From an uncultured Clostridia bacterium (lineage in GTDB: Bacteria; Bacillota; Clostridia; Lachnospirales; Anaerotignaceae), in contig CALWHR010000055.1 of the NCBI GenBank assembly GCA_944380455.1, positions 1 to 54,390 on the forward strand: a DNA stretch of 54,390 nt, given 5' to 3'. The notes under the pieces are model-generated. The model was not told the DNA's origin. It saw only the letters and a list, made by a program, of their open reading frames with translations, and made no database searches. Position 1 is the stretch's first letter. Every line of letters begins with the position of its first letter. This document shows, piece by piece, positions 1 to 7,656 of the stretch. Position numbers and translations under genes: made by a program.

Positions 1-1076
1 GCAAAAGGTTTACCTCAAATGATATAAATTCTAAAAAGTATTTATTAAATTGCTTAAATGGTGTTTTAAGCTTTGAAGATGGCAGTATAAAGCTATTGCC
101 GCACTCATCAGAGTACATTTTTGATTACTGTATTGAAGCTGAATATGAAGAAGGTGTTATTTGTGAAGCAGAAAATTTTGAAAGATTTTGTTTAACCTCT
201 TTAGGTGGGGTTGAAAGCAAAAAGAAACTTCTTTTAGAGTTTTTTGGTTATTGTCTTAGTGACAGTAATGATGCTAAAAAAATACTGTTTTTAAATGGAA
301 AGCCAAATTCAGGAAAAAGCATTGCATTAAAGTTTTTACAAAGATTGGTTGGTGAGGATAAAGTGTCAAATATACCAATTCATGAGTTAAGTACGCCTTT
401 TAATCGTGCACAACTATTTGGAAAAAAGATTAACATACAGGCTGAAATGAAAACATCACCTCTTAATGATATTTCTATTATTAAAGCAATTACAGGCGGA
501 GATAAAATTACAGCAGAGTACAAAGGACAAGATTCATTTTCTTTTATGCCAAAGTGCAAACTTATTTTTGCTGGAAATGCTTTGCCTGCTACAACTGATT
601 TTGAGGCTACAAAAGCTTTTACAAACAGACTTGCAGTGTTGCTTTTTAACAAAAGTATTTCTGCCGAAGAACAAGACAAAGAACTTTTAGAAAAGCTTTG
701 GGCTGAAAGAAATGAAATTTTTACATTATCTATAAAAGCGCTATTGGATTTAATTAATAGAGATTATGTTTTTACATCAAATGAAGATTCCGAAAGATTT
801 ATAGCTGCTTATTCTATGGATGCTGATCCTGTTGGGTGTTTTTTAAATGAAGAAATTAACTTTATACCAAGTGGTAATATTCCGGTAAGAGATTTTTATG
901 AAAGTGTAAAGACATATTGTATACAAAACGGATTTTCTGTACCAAATGACAGGGATATAGGAAAGGCACTTTTGGAAAAATACAATATACCTAAAAAACG
1001 AATTAATAAAGACGGGTTAAACGTGTACAGATTTGTTGGCATAGACTATAAAGAAAGAGGTGAAAATAATGCCTAA
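1..1076 (+). CDS. D5/P4-family phage or plasmid primase-helicase, C-terminal part (5' end outside window)
   Basis: The frame is open from base 3, so the gene enters from the left edge; the TTG at 96 is not a credible start because conserved sequence ([12 protein letters not shown]) lies before it. This part has the helicase superfamily 3 core of D5/P4 proteins: a Walker A loop ([11 protein letters not shown], about 276-310), a Walker B-like segment (INIQAEM) and a sensor motif ([10 protein letters not shown]). Such proteins unwind and prime element DNA during its own replication. The stop overlaps the start of the recombinase gene by 8 bp, so the two are translationally coupled. The family is clear; the exact element type is not. 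Confidence 0.85.
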   Translation, partial: KRFTSNDINSKKYLLNCLNGVLSFEDGSIKLLPHSSEYIFDYCIEAEYEEGVICEAENFERFCLTSLGGVESKKKLLLEFFGYCLSDSNDAKKILFLNGKPNSGKSIALKFLQRLVGEDKVSNIPIHELSTPFNRAQLFGKKINIQAEMKTSPLNDISIIKAITGGDKITAEYKGQDSFSFMPKCKLIFAGNALPATTDFEATKAFTNRLAVLLFNKSISAEEQDKELLEKLWAERNEIFTLSIKALLDLINRDYVFTSNEDSERFIAAYSMDADPVGCFLNEEINFIPSGNIPVRDFYESVKTYCIQNGFSVPNDRDIGKALLEKYNIPKKRINKDGLNVYRFVGIDYKERGENNA

Positions 1077-2013
1077 AATTGAGTTTTTTATAGAAAAATG
1101 GATAGAAAAAAAGGAAGATTTTATATCTCCAAACACGCTGTTAAGTTATAAAAGAGCTTTAAGAATAATTGAAGGCTCAGAAGCACTTAATGTTTCCATT
1201 GATAAGATTTGTCCGTATAATCTTGAAATCTTTATAGAAGAGATTAAAGAAGTTTACAGCCCATCAACAATTAAAATTTGCACAGTAGTAGTTAAAGGCG
1301 GTCTTAATATTGCTAAAGAACAAGGATATATTGAAGATATTCCTGTTTGGAAGGCAAATATAAGTACAAATAACGAAAAAAGAGCTCTTGAAAAAGATGA
1401 GTTAGAAATATTTTTGAGTTTGATTAAAGGAAAAAGCTTTGGAAACTTACTTGCCTTTCAGGTATCAACAGGCATGAGGATAGGAGAAGTTATAGGGTTA
1501 ACATGGGACTGCATAGATTTTGAAAGCCATGAAATAAATATTATTAAATCAGCACGTCGTGAACAAAACAAAGTAATATCAGTTTTGCCTAAAAATAATA
1601 AATGCAGAAAAATCCCATTAAATAATATGGCAGAAGAGATACTTCTTAATCAAAGGGCTGTATATAGAAAACTTTGCTGCAGAAAAGGCTTTTATGACAA
1701 AAATTTAGTATTTCCAACAAAAGCCGGAAAATGCTATGATACCTCTTTCTTAAATAAAAATTTAAAAGAAGTTTCCAGAAATATGGAAGAATATTATTTT
1801 AAGAAAGGTATTAATAAAAAATTCAGCTTGTCAACACATATACTTCGCCATACATATGCAACACGTTTAATGGAAAAAGGTGTTTCTCTAAAAACAATAT
1901 CAGAGCTTCTTGGTCACTCTTCCATAGTTACAACATCTGATACATATTGCCACGTTTCTGAGCAGCAAAAGAGCTTAGCAGCAAATTTATTCCAAGTTTC
2001 AAGTCCATTATAA
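1069..2013 (+). CDS. Tyrosine recombinase (phage-type integrase)
   Basis: A 314-residue integrase with an N-terminal SAM-like core-binding domain (about 1-100) and a C-terminal catalytic domain. The active-site set is complete: Arg in STGMRIGE, Lys in the beta-hairpin LPKNNKCRK, His-x-x-Arg in HILRHTY, His in LGHS and the nucleophile Tyr in SDTYCHV. I chose the ATG at 1069 because AGAGG stands 8-9 bp before it; an in-frame GTG at 1060 lies in the ribosome site. It overlaps the primase by 8 bp. Its target site is unknown, and it shares the element with a serine recombinase, so one of the two may serve a nested or older element. Confidence 0.9.
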   Translation: MPKIEFFIEKWIEKKEDFISPNTLLSYKRALRIIEGSEALNVSIDKICPYNLEIFIEEIKEVYSPSTIKICTVVVKGGLNIAKEQGYIEDIPVWKANISTNNEKRALEKDELEIFLSLIKGKSFGNLLAFQVSTGMRIGEVIGLTWDCIDFESHEINIIKSARREQNKVISVLPKNNKCRKIPLNNMAEEILLNQRAVYRKLCCRKGFYDKNLVFPTKAGKCYDTSFLNKNLKEVSRNMEEYYFKKGINKKFSLSTHILRHTYATRLMEKGVSLKTISELLGHSSIVTTSDTYCHVSEQQKSLAANLFQVSSPL

Positions 2014-2243
2014 AACTATTTATAAAGATAGGATATAATTTCAATATGTTTTAAATTATTTATTGGTTTTTGGAATTTAGACCTTAAAATGTATGTATTT
2101 ATAAGGGTTTTGCTGTGTTCCATAAATTTACAGCATATAGAAAAACCAGTACTCATGGAATTAAAGTTTATTGTAAAAATTAATATTAGTTAGGCATAAA
2201 GCATAATTTTAAATATAAGCTTTTGGACAAGGAGGGCATTGTT
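2014..2243. other. Gap with an imperfect hairpin, no gene seen
   Basis: AT-rich spacer of 230 bases after the integrase. A stretch at about 2103-2150 can fold with GGTTTT and GCTGT on the left arm and ACAGC and AAAACC on the right. This could be a weak terminator or part of an attachment site for the tyrosine recombinase. No promoter is convincing. Confidence 0.3.
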
Positions 2244-2390
2244 ATGAAAAGCAAAAGCGTAAAATACATATTTCACGACGCAAATCCGCCCGAAATAACA
2301 GCCGAAAATTTACTTAAAGTTTTGGTTAAAGTTAATGCGGAGAAAGTTGAAAAAGTAATAAGTGAAAAGACAGCTAAAAAAGTTGTTTAA
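2244..2390 (+). CDS. Small ORF of 48 residues before the serine recombinase
   Basis: The ORF starts with ATG after a strong ribosome site (AAGGAGGG, 8-9 bp spacing) and ends 62 bp before the recombinase start. The product is basic (MKSKSVKYIFHDANPP at its start) with a helical, Lys/Val-rich second half and no membrane segment. I do not recognise the family with certainty. The strong ribosome site and the place between two recombinases suggest a real protein, possibly a recombination directionality factor or an element-specific regulator; both roles are guesses. A terminator hairpin follows at once, so it may be transcribed apart from the recombinase. Confidence 0.6.
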   Translation: MKSKSVKYIFHDANPPEITAENLLKVLVKVNAEKVEKVISEKTAKKVV

Positions 2391-2400
2391 AGAAAGCTTC

Positions 2401-2433
2401 AAGCCACTTGCAAAAATGAGCGAGTGGCTTTTT
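2401..2433 (+). terminator. Rho-independent terminator after the small ORF
   Basis: AAGCCACT (2401-2408) pairs with AGTGGCTT (2423-2430) and is followed by T residues. It lies between the 48-residue ORF and the serine recombinase, so transcription into the recombinase would have to pass it. That gives a possible control point for recombinase expression. Confidence 0.7.
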
Positions 2434-2452
2434 ATATAATGAGGTGATATTA

Positions 2453-3988
2453 ATGAACATAGCAGCGTATTGCAGAGTTTCTACAGATAAAGAAGACCAG
2501 CTTAATAGTTTGGAAGCACAGAAGGAGTTTTTTATTGAATATGTAAATAGAACGGGTGATAACCTTGTAAAGCTATATGCTGATGAAGGGATATCCGGAA
2601 CAAAAATTAAGAACAGGAAAGAGTTCCTTAAAATGATGTCAGATGCTGAAAAAGGGCTTTTTGATATGGTGGTAGTAAAAGATATTTCACGTTTTGCAAG
2701 AAATACCGTTGATTTGCTTCAAAATATAAGGAAGTTAAAGGCATTAGGAATAGAAACGCAGTTTTTAACAGCAAATATGACAAGTATGGGAAACAGTGAG
2801 TTTGTTCTTACAATATTTGGAGCTCTTGCACAGGAGGAAAGTGCAAATACCTCTAAAAGGGTTAAGTTTGGAAAGAAGCTTAATGCTGAAAAAGGCAGAG
2901 TGCCTAATATAGTATATGGCTATGATAAGACAATAGGTGATTACTTTAATCTTTCCATAAACAAAAAAGAAGCTGATGTAATTAAGCAGATTTTTAAATG
3001 GTATACTGAAGAAGGATATGGGGCTGCCAAAATATCAAATATGCTTAATGAAAAAGGTTTAAAGACAAAACGCAACTGTTCATGGAGCCAAAATGCTATA
3101 TGTCGTATACTTACAAATGAGTTGTATACAGGGAAAGTTGTAAACGGTAAAGAGGAGATTATAGACTTTTTATCAGGCAGAAGGAAAGAAAAAGATGAAA
3201 CCCAGTGGTTTGTAGTGGAAAAAGAAAATTTACGTATAATTGATGATGATACATTTAAAAAGGCACGGGATATACTTAATTCAAGACATAATGCTTTTAA
3301 AATTACCCATGAAAGGCAAAGCAATAAACATCTTTTTTCCACATTGATTAAGTGCAAGGAATGCGGCTGGTCTTTTAGAAGGGTTGTAAAGAAATATAAA
3401 AATACATATATAAGATGGGTGTGTTCAGGTCATAATGGACGTGGAGCAGACAGCTGCCCAAATGCCCAAACAATTGATGAGGACGAGCTTATAGAAGTTA
3501 TTGAGGAATACTTTGCAGGAGTGCTCAAACAGAAGAAAAAAGTTATAGACAGTGTACTAATGGAGGGTAAAAAGGTATATAGGGAAAAAGATGAAAATAT
3601 TGAGGGTGAAAAGGAAATAACACAAAGTATTGCTAAATTAAACAAAGCACGCCAAAAATATATGGATATGTATACCGATGATTTAATTACAAGGGAAGAA
3701 CTTAATGAAAAAATAGGCGGAGCAAAAAAAGACATTGAAAAACTTGAAGCTGAGCTTAGAGTAATTTCGTACTACCTTACAAAAGGCGACCGGCTGGAAG
3801 AAATATTAAATGCTACATTTAAGGAAGTTGAGGATATTACTGATGTAAGACAGATGACAAATGCACAATTAAGGAGTATAATAAAGAAAATTGAAGTTGA
3901 TAAAGAAGGTACTGTAAATATATATCTTAGACTATTTGATGATTTAGGTCTTGATGACACCGTTCTAATTAATAACAACCAAACATAA
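2453..3988 (+). CDS. Large serine recombinase
   Basis: A 511-residue recombinase. The N-terminal resolvase domain has the catalytic Ser10 in AAYCRVST and conserved Arg residues (ISRFARNT). A recombinase domain follows, then a zinc ribbon (CKECGW ... CSGHNGRGADSCPN) and a long C-terminal coiled coil (about 370-450). This order is that of phiC31/TnpX/SpoIVCA-type enzymes that integrate or excise elements at short att sites. I chose ATG 2453 over GTG 2444 because AGGTG at 2442-2446 is the ribosome site. The gene runs to the edge of the element: its stop codon lies on the junction with the spoIIID remainder. Integration and excision therefore act right at its 3' end. Confidence 0.95.
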   Translation: MNIAAYCRVSTDKEDQLNSLEAQKEFFIEYVNRTGDNLVKLYADEGISGTKIKNRKEFLKMMSDAEKGLFDMVVVKDISRFARNTVDLLQNIRKLKALGIETQFLTANMTSMGNSEFVLTIFGALAQEESANTSKRVKFGKKLNAEKGRVPNIVYGYDKTIGDYFNLSINKKEADVIKQIFKWYTEEGYGAAKISNMLNEKGLKTKRNCSWSQNAICRILTNELYTGKVVNGKEEIIDFLSGRRKEKDETQWFVVEKENLRIIDDDTFKKARDILNSRHNAFKITHERQSNKHLFSTLIKCKECGWSFRRVVKKYKNTYIRWVCSGHNGRGADSCPNAQTIDEDELIEVIEEYFAGVLKQKKKVIDSVLMEGKKVYREKDENIEGEKEITQSIAKLNKARQKYMDMYTDDLITREELNEKIGGAKKDIEKLEAELRVISYYLTKGDRLEEILNATFKEVEDITDVRQMTNAQLRSIIKKIEVDKEGTVNIYLRLFDDLGLDDTVLINNNQT

Positions 3989-3990
3989 AG
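3978..3990. other. Putative right attachment junction (att site) inside spoIIID
   Basis: The reading frame matching SpoIIID begins with the His-Lys-Asp codons at 3984. Codons before it (Leu-Ile-Thr-Thr-Lys) do not match SpoIIID, which has Ser-Lys-Ser-Thr-Val at this place in Bacillus subtilis. The crossover is thus near ACC/CAT at 3978-3986. The exact core cannot be fixed without the left end. Confidence 0.6.
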
Positions 3991-4127
3991 ACATTACCGA
4001 CCGTGTTGAGCATATAAATCCAAATCTGGCACGTCAGGTAAGAGGTGTTCTTGAGGTAAACAAAGCTGAAAGACACATAAGAGGCGGAATTGCCACAAAG
4101 AATAAATATCTGCATATGAAAAATTAA
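3984..4127 (+). pseudogene. spoIIID: spoIIID, 3' part only (gene split by the element)
   Basis: These 47 codons have no start codon or ribosome site of their own. They align by eye without gaps to the C-terminal half of B. subtilis SpoIIID: shared are HKD, the INP-LA block, the RH-RGG block and the ATK-KY block. SpoIIID is the small DNA-binding regulator that acts in the mother cell together with sigma-E and helps switch on sigK. The split falls just after Ser-Thr-Val of the recognition helix, so the missing 5' part should code for about 37 residues at the far end of the element. A terminator follows, as for an intact gene. Excision would restore the frame if the crossover is precise; this is inferred. 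Confidence 0.88.
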
Positions 4128-4130
4128 CAT

Positions 4131-4168
4131 AAAACCCGTGTGATTTTTAGTATCACACGGGTTTTTTA
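4131..4168 (+). terminator. Terminator of spoIIID
   Basis: A 14 bp stem, AAAACCCGTGTGAT (4131-4144) against ATCACACGGGTTTT (4152-4165), with a T run. It follows the spoIIID stop by 3 bp, which suggests the remnant keeps its native transcription end. Confidence 0.9.
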
Positions 4169-4187
4169 ATGGTTTTAATTTAAGTAA

Positions 4188-4216
4188 TTGATATAAGGCG
4201 CAGTATCGTTTATAAT
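4188..4216 (+). promoter_or_regulatory. Sigma-A promoter of the aldo/keto reductase gene
   Basis: TTGATA (4188-4193), 17 bp spacer, TATAAT (4211-4216); the start codon is 48 bp downstream. Confidence 0.8.
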
Positions 4217-4263
4217 TAAGTAGGGTATTATTGGCATTTAATTTTGAAAGGACGGTATGGTTA

Positions 4264-5301
4264 ATGCGTAAAGTTACACTTGGAAAGACAGGGATAACTG
4301 TAAATAAGAACGGTTTCGGAGCGCTGCCTATTCAAAGAGTTGATTTTGAAACAGCAGAGAAAATACTTAAAAAAGCTTATGACAACGGAATTGATTTTTT
4401 TGATACAGCAAGATTTTATACTGACAGCGAGGAGAAAATAGGTAAATTCCTTTCACCTGTAAGAGATAAAATTATCATAGCATCAAAAACAATGGCTAAA
4501 AATGCCGATGATTTTAATAAAGATTTGGAAACATCATTAAAATTACTTCAAACAGATTATATAGATATTTACCAGTTCCATGATGCCAGAGTATGTTATA
4601 AGTTTGGTGACGGTACAGGTCTTTGCGAGGCTATGGAACAGGCTAAAAAAGACGGTAAAATTAAACATATAGGTATTACAACGCACAGAATAAATGTAGC
4701 TAAAGAGGCTATTGAAACAGGATTTTTTGAAACCATACAGTATCCGTTTAACTACCTTGCTTCCGAAGATGATATGGAAGTTTACAACATGGCTGTTAAG
4801 GCTAATATGGGCTTTATATGTATGAAGGCTATGTCAGGCGGACTTATTACAAACTCAAAAGCATCCTACGCGTTTTTAGAGCAGTTTGATTCTCTTGTGC
4901 CTATTTGGGGAATACAAAGAGAGAGTGAACTTGATGAATTTTTAAGCTATGCCAAAGAGGATGTTAAGCTTACAGATGATTTAAAGGCTGTAATAGATAA
5001 AGATAAAAATGAGCTTTCAGGAAATTTCTGCCGCGGCTGCGGTTACTGCATGAGCTCATGTCCTGTTGGTATTAAAATAGATGACTGCGCAAGAATGTCA
5101 CTTATGATAAGAAGAGCACCGTCTTACAGAATGCTTTCAGAAGTAAATCAGGCTAACATGAAAAAAATAGCCGAGTGTATACACTGCGGAGCTTGTGCCG
5201 CTAAATGTCCTTATGGTCTTGATACACCTAAGCTTTTGGAAGAAAACTATAAAGATTACATGGAAATTTTGGAAACAGGCAATATTAAGCCGCTTAAATA
5301 A
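4264..5301 (+). CDS. Aldo/keto reductase with C-terminal 2x[4Fe-4S] ferredoxin domain
   Basis: A 345-residue oxidoreductase. The N-terminal TIM barrel (about 1-250) has the aldo/keto reductase tetrad: Asp47 and Tyr52 (DTARFYT), Lys75 (IIASKTM) and His in YQFHDA. The C-terminus has two four-cysteine clusters, CRGCGYCMSSCP near 256 and CIHCGACAAKCP near 305. Such fusions are common in anaerobes and probably exchange electrons between ferredoxin and a carbonyl substrate; the substrate is unknown. I placed the start at ATG 4264 after GAAAGGA; a longer TTG start at 4231 lies before the ribosome site. It is a single gene with its own promoter and terminator. Confidence 0.9.
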   Translation: MRKVTLGKTGITVNKNGFGALPIQRVDFETAEKILKKAYDNGIDFFDTARFYTDSEEKIGKFLSPVRDKIIIASKTMAKNADDFNKDLETSLKLLQTDYIDIYQFHDARVCYKFGDGTGLCEAMEQAKKDGKIKHIGITTHRINVAKEAIETGFFETIQYPFNYLASEDDMEVYNMAVKANMGFICMKAMSGGLITNSKASYAFLEQFDSLVPIWGIQRESELDEFLSYAKEDVKLTDDLKAVIDKDKNELSGNFCRGCGYCMSSCPVGIKIDDCARMSLMIRRAPSYRMLSEVNQANMKKIAECIHCGACAAKCPYGLDTPKLLEENYKDYMEILETGNIKPLK

Positions 5302-5308
5302 AACTATA

Positions 5309-5349
5309 AAAAGAGCACTTTCAGGGTTTTGCTGAATGTGCTCTTTTTT
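5309..5349 (+). terminator. Terminator after the aldo/keto reductase gene
   Basis: AAGAGCACtTTCAG pairs with CTGAAtGTGCTCTT, followed by a T run. Confidence 0.85.
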
Positions 5350-5423
5350 AGTGTTTATTATGTTTTAAAATCAGAAGAATGTTAAGATTTTTAGGATTTA
5401 ATTTATTTAAAACTTAAATATTA

Positions 5424-5738
5424 TTACTGTCTGTTTTTATTTTTTTGTTTAATGGCTTTTACAATCAGCCATATAATCCATCCAATGACGCAGGAGAACA
5501 GCAGGAAAGCAGAATATACAGCTGATATTGTGCAGGCTAAGGAGTTTATGCCTGTTAAAGTAAAGGACAGGAATAGTAAAATTAAAAGTACAGCACTTAA
5601 AGCAAATATAGGTATAAGGCGTATTTTAAATGCTGAAGCCTTATAACAAAGCAAAAACTGCAGCGGCACAATTAGTATTGCTGAAAATATAAGTATTACT
5701 GCTGTAAGCTCAATTTCTCCTAAATAAATATCGAACAT
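5424..5738 (-). CDS. Small integral membrane protein, unrecognised
   Basis: A 104-residue protein with three hydrophobic segments (about 10-30, 40-62 and 68-94) and a basic, Lys/Asn-rich C-terminus (KAIKQKNKNRQ). AGAGGT stands about 8 bp before the ATG. An antisense frame on the + strand (5452-5646) lacks a ribosome site and is rejected. I see no family motif. It lies downstream of the MATE gene on the same strand with a 35 bp gap, so it may be the last gene of the MarR-MATE operon. Confidence 0.65.
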   Translation of the reverse strand: MFDIYLGEIELTAVILIFSAILIVPLQFLLCYKASAFKIRLIPIFALSAVLLILLFLSFTLTGINSLACTISAVYSAFLLFSCVIGWIIWLIVKAIKQKNKNRQ

Positions 5739-5773
5739 AATCTTTTACCTCTAACAAAAAACATCTTTATTTA

Positions 5774-7105
5774 TCAATAGCCGTATTTTGCTTTTTTTGA
5801 TATAAAAAACCAAACAGAAATGATTATGCCCAATACTTCAGCTGCCGGAACTGAAAGCCAAAGACCGGCGGAGTCCAAAAAATACGGCAGTATGATTATT
5901 GTACCTGTTAAAAACAAAAATGTGCGGGCAAATGATATAACAGCCGATACAAACCCATCTGAAAAGGCAGTAAACATTGACGAAGCAAATATACTTGTAC
6001 CCATAAGCAAAAAGCTGAAGGAGTATATGCCAAAGCCGTCTAATGTAACATTCTTAACACTGCTTGCTCCGTGGCCTGTAAAAATATCAAGAACCAAGCT
6101 TATTGAAAGCCTTGAAAGCACAAAGGTTACAAAAGAGCCTAATACTACAAACAATATGCTGCTTTTAAATATGGTTTTAAGCTGAGGCTTATCTCCGCTG
6201 CCGTATTTATAGCTTATAACAGGTGCTATTCCGTTTGAGTAGCCGAAAAATATTGCCGTTAGTATAAACTGAAAGTACAGCACTATTGTTATTGAGGCTA
6301 CACCGTCTTCTCCGTAGTATTTTAAAAAGCTGTAGTTAAAAAGAAATGTTGTAACAGAGTTTGAAAGATTTGTAACCATTTCTGAAGAACCATTTGAAAA
6401 AGACTTAATAAGTACACAAATATCAAGTTTTGGCTTTGAAAACCTAATGGGATTATTTTTTCCTACAGCGAAAAACACTAAGCCCCATACTGCTACAACA
6501 CTGTAGCCTATTCCTGTGGCTATGGCTGCCCCGGCTATGCCCATATTAAAAGGGCTCATAAACAGATAGTCAAGAACTATATTAGATATGCCTGCTGCGG
6601 CCGTTACGCCAAGACCTAATCCCGGGCGTCCGGCTGTTACAAAAAACACCTGAAATGCTGTTTGCAGATAAAATGCCGGAGCAAACAAAAATAGTATTGC
6701 CATATATTCAATACACATTTCCTTTTGTGTGCTGCTTGCGCCTAAAAATGTTACAATTTGGTCTATAAATACATATCCAAACAATGCTGTAAGAATACCC
6801 AGAACAATTTCAGATGCTACCAGAAGGGACAAGGCGGACTTTGCCTCGTTCTGCCTGCCTTCTCCAAGGCGTGTGGCTATTATGGCACTTCCGCCGGAAG
6901 CTATCATAATTGATACAGCCATTTGCGCAGATATGGCTGGATAAACCATGTTTGTGGCCGAAAGAGCGTTGGTTCCCACAAAACGTGAAATAAACATTCC
7001 GTCAACTATTGTATACATTGACAGAAAAAGCATCATTATCATGTTTGGAAGAGCAAAAACAATAAGAGAGCCTATGTTATAATTTTTTGCCAAAGCGTTA
7101 GTCAT
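5774..7105 (-). CDS. MATE-family multidrug/cation antiporter
   Basis: A 443-residue membrane protein with twelve predicted transmembrane helices in two MatE repeats (about 15-175 and 235-400), the usual size for the family. Motifs include the helix 1-2 region LALPNMIMML-type start and SRFVGTNALSATN. MATE proteins export cationic drugs or metabolites using Na+ or H+ gradients. GGAGGAG precedes the ATG. The start overlaps the end of the upstream marR-like gene by 8 bp, so the pair is coupled, and the regulator very probably controls the exporter in response to a ligand. Confidence 0.9.
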   Translation of the reverse strand: MTNALAKNYNIGSLIVFALPNMIMMLFLSMYTIVDGMFISRFVGTNALSATNMVYPAISAQMAVSIMIASGGSAIIATRLGEGRQNEAKSALSLLVASEIVLGILTALFGYVFIDQIVTFLGASSTQKEMCIEYMAILFLFAPAFYLQTAFQVFFVTAGRPGLGLGVTAAAGISNIVLDYLFMSPFNMGIAGAAIATGIGYSVVAVWGLVFFAVGKNNPIRFSKPKLDICVLIKSFSNGSSEMVTNLSNSVTTFLFNYSFLKYYGEDGVASITIVLYFQFILTAIFFGYSNGIAPVISYKYGSGDKPQLKTIFKSSILFVVLGSFVTFVLSRLSISLVLDIFTGHGASSVKNVTLDGFGIYSFSFLLMGTSIFASSMFTAFSDGFVSAVISFARTFLFLTGTIIILPYFLDSAGLWLSVPAAEVLGIIISVWFFISKKAKYGY

Positions 7106-7550
7106 TTAGCATCTCCTCCGTGAATATACGCTCAAACTCCACACAGTGGGTCATTGTGTTTTCAACAAGTTCTCTGCGCGTTTTCTCTCCAATATTATAC
7201 ATTGTTTTTTCTTCTATATAATTCACTTTTTCAAGTATGGAGTCAGCAAAAATTCTGCCTTCCGGTGTAAGATTAATGACTTTTTCGCGTTTATCGCTTT
7301 CGTACGGTTCAAGATATATATACCCTTTTTTTTCAAACTCTTTTAATATGGAATGAACCGTCTGTTTAGGTATAAGCCATCTTTGGCTTATGGCCTTTTG
7401 AGTACATATATCAAGCTCATACATGGTATAAAGAACCATAAGTGAGTTATAGTTTAAGCCGTATTTTTTGGCCAAGTTTTCGTAAACATTCATAACTCTG
7501 CTCATGGCTGAGTTTAAAATTTCAATCTGTTCTTTAACGGATTTTTTCAT
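7098..7550 (-). CDS. MarR-family transcriptional regulator
   Basis: A 150-residue winged-helix protein of typical MarR length. The central helix-turn-helix (about 55-85) includes TQKAISQRWLIPKQTVHSILKE, followed by the beta-wing (GYIYLEPYESDKREKVINLT). GAGGTGAT lies 6 bp before the ATG. The gene is first in an operon with the MATE exporter. Two copies of a GGTACGAA element sit on its own promoter, so it most likely represses itself and the exporter until a ligand binds. Confidence 0.92.
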   Translation of the reverse strand: MKKSVKEQIEILNSAMSRVMNVYENLAKKYGLNYNSLMVLYTMYELDICTQKAISQRWLIPKQTVHSILKEFEKKGYIYLEPYESDKREKVINLTPEGRIFADSILEKVNYIEEKTMYNIGEKTRRELVENTMTHCVEFERIFTEEMLND

Positions 7551-7576
7551 AATTAATCACCTCACAAACGAAAAAG

Positions 7577-7624
7577 GTACGAATTCGTACTATTGAGTAT
7601 AGTATGATTTCGTACCTTTGTCAA
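7577..7624 (-). promoter_or_regulatory. Promoter and palindromic operators of the MarR-MATE operon
   Basis: On the minus strand TTGACA (7619-7624), 17 bp spacer, TATACT (7596-7601). The spacer contains GGTACGAAAT next to the -35 box. A perfect 14 bp palindrome, GTACGAATTCGTAC, lies at 7577-7590 just past the -10 box. Both are likely sites for the MarR-like protein. Confidence 0.8.
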
Positions 7625-7656
7625 CCAAGCTGTTATATTTAATTTGTTTTTAATTG

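Larger units (their letters stand above)
1..3985. mobile_element. Right part of an integrated element interrupting spoIIID
   Basis: The segment carries a primase-helicase, a tyrosine recombinase, a 48-residue ORF and a large serine recombinase, all on the + strand. It ends where the 3' part of spoIIID begins, so the right junction lies at about 3978-3990. The left end and the 5' part of spoIIID are not in the window. Large serine recombinases usually sit at one end of the element they move, which fits the recombinase abutting the junction. Its role as a skin-like excisable element is inferred; it could also be a permanent insertion. Confidence 0.8.

Noticed and set aside
3984..4127. An independent small gene rather than a spoIIID fragment
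   Set aside because: There is no start codon or ribosome site. The match to SpoIIID begins in the middle of its recognition helix.
4221..4246. Sigma-54 promoter at TTGGCATTTAATTTTGA
   Set aside because: The -12 GC is missing. A good sigma-A promoter lies just upstream.
5452..5646. Plus-strand ORF opposite the small membrane protein
   Set aside because: It has no ribosome site and no protein-like features. The minus-strand frame has both a ribosome site and membrane helices.
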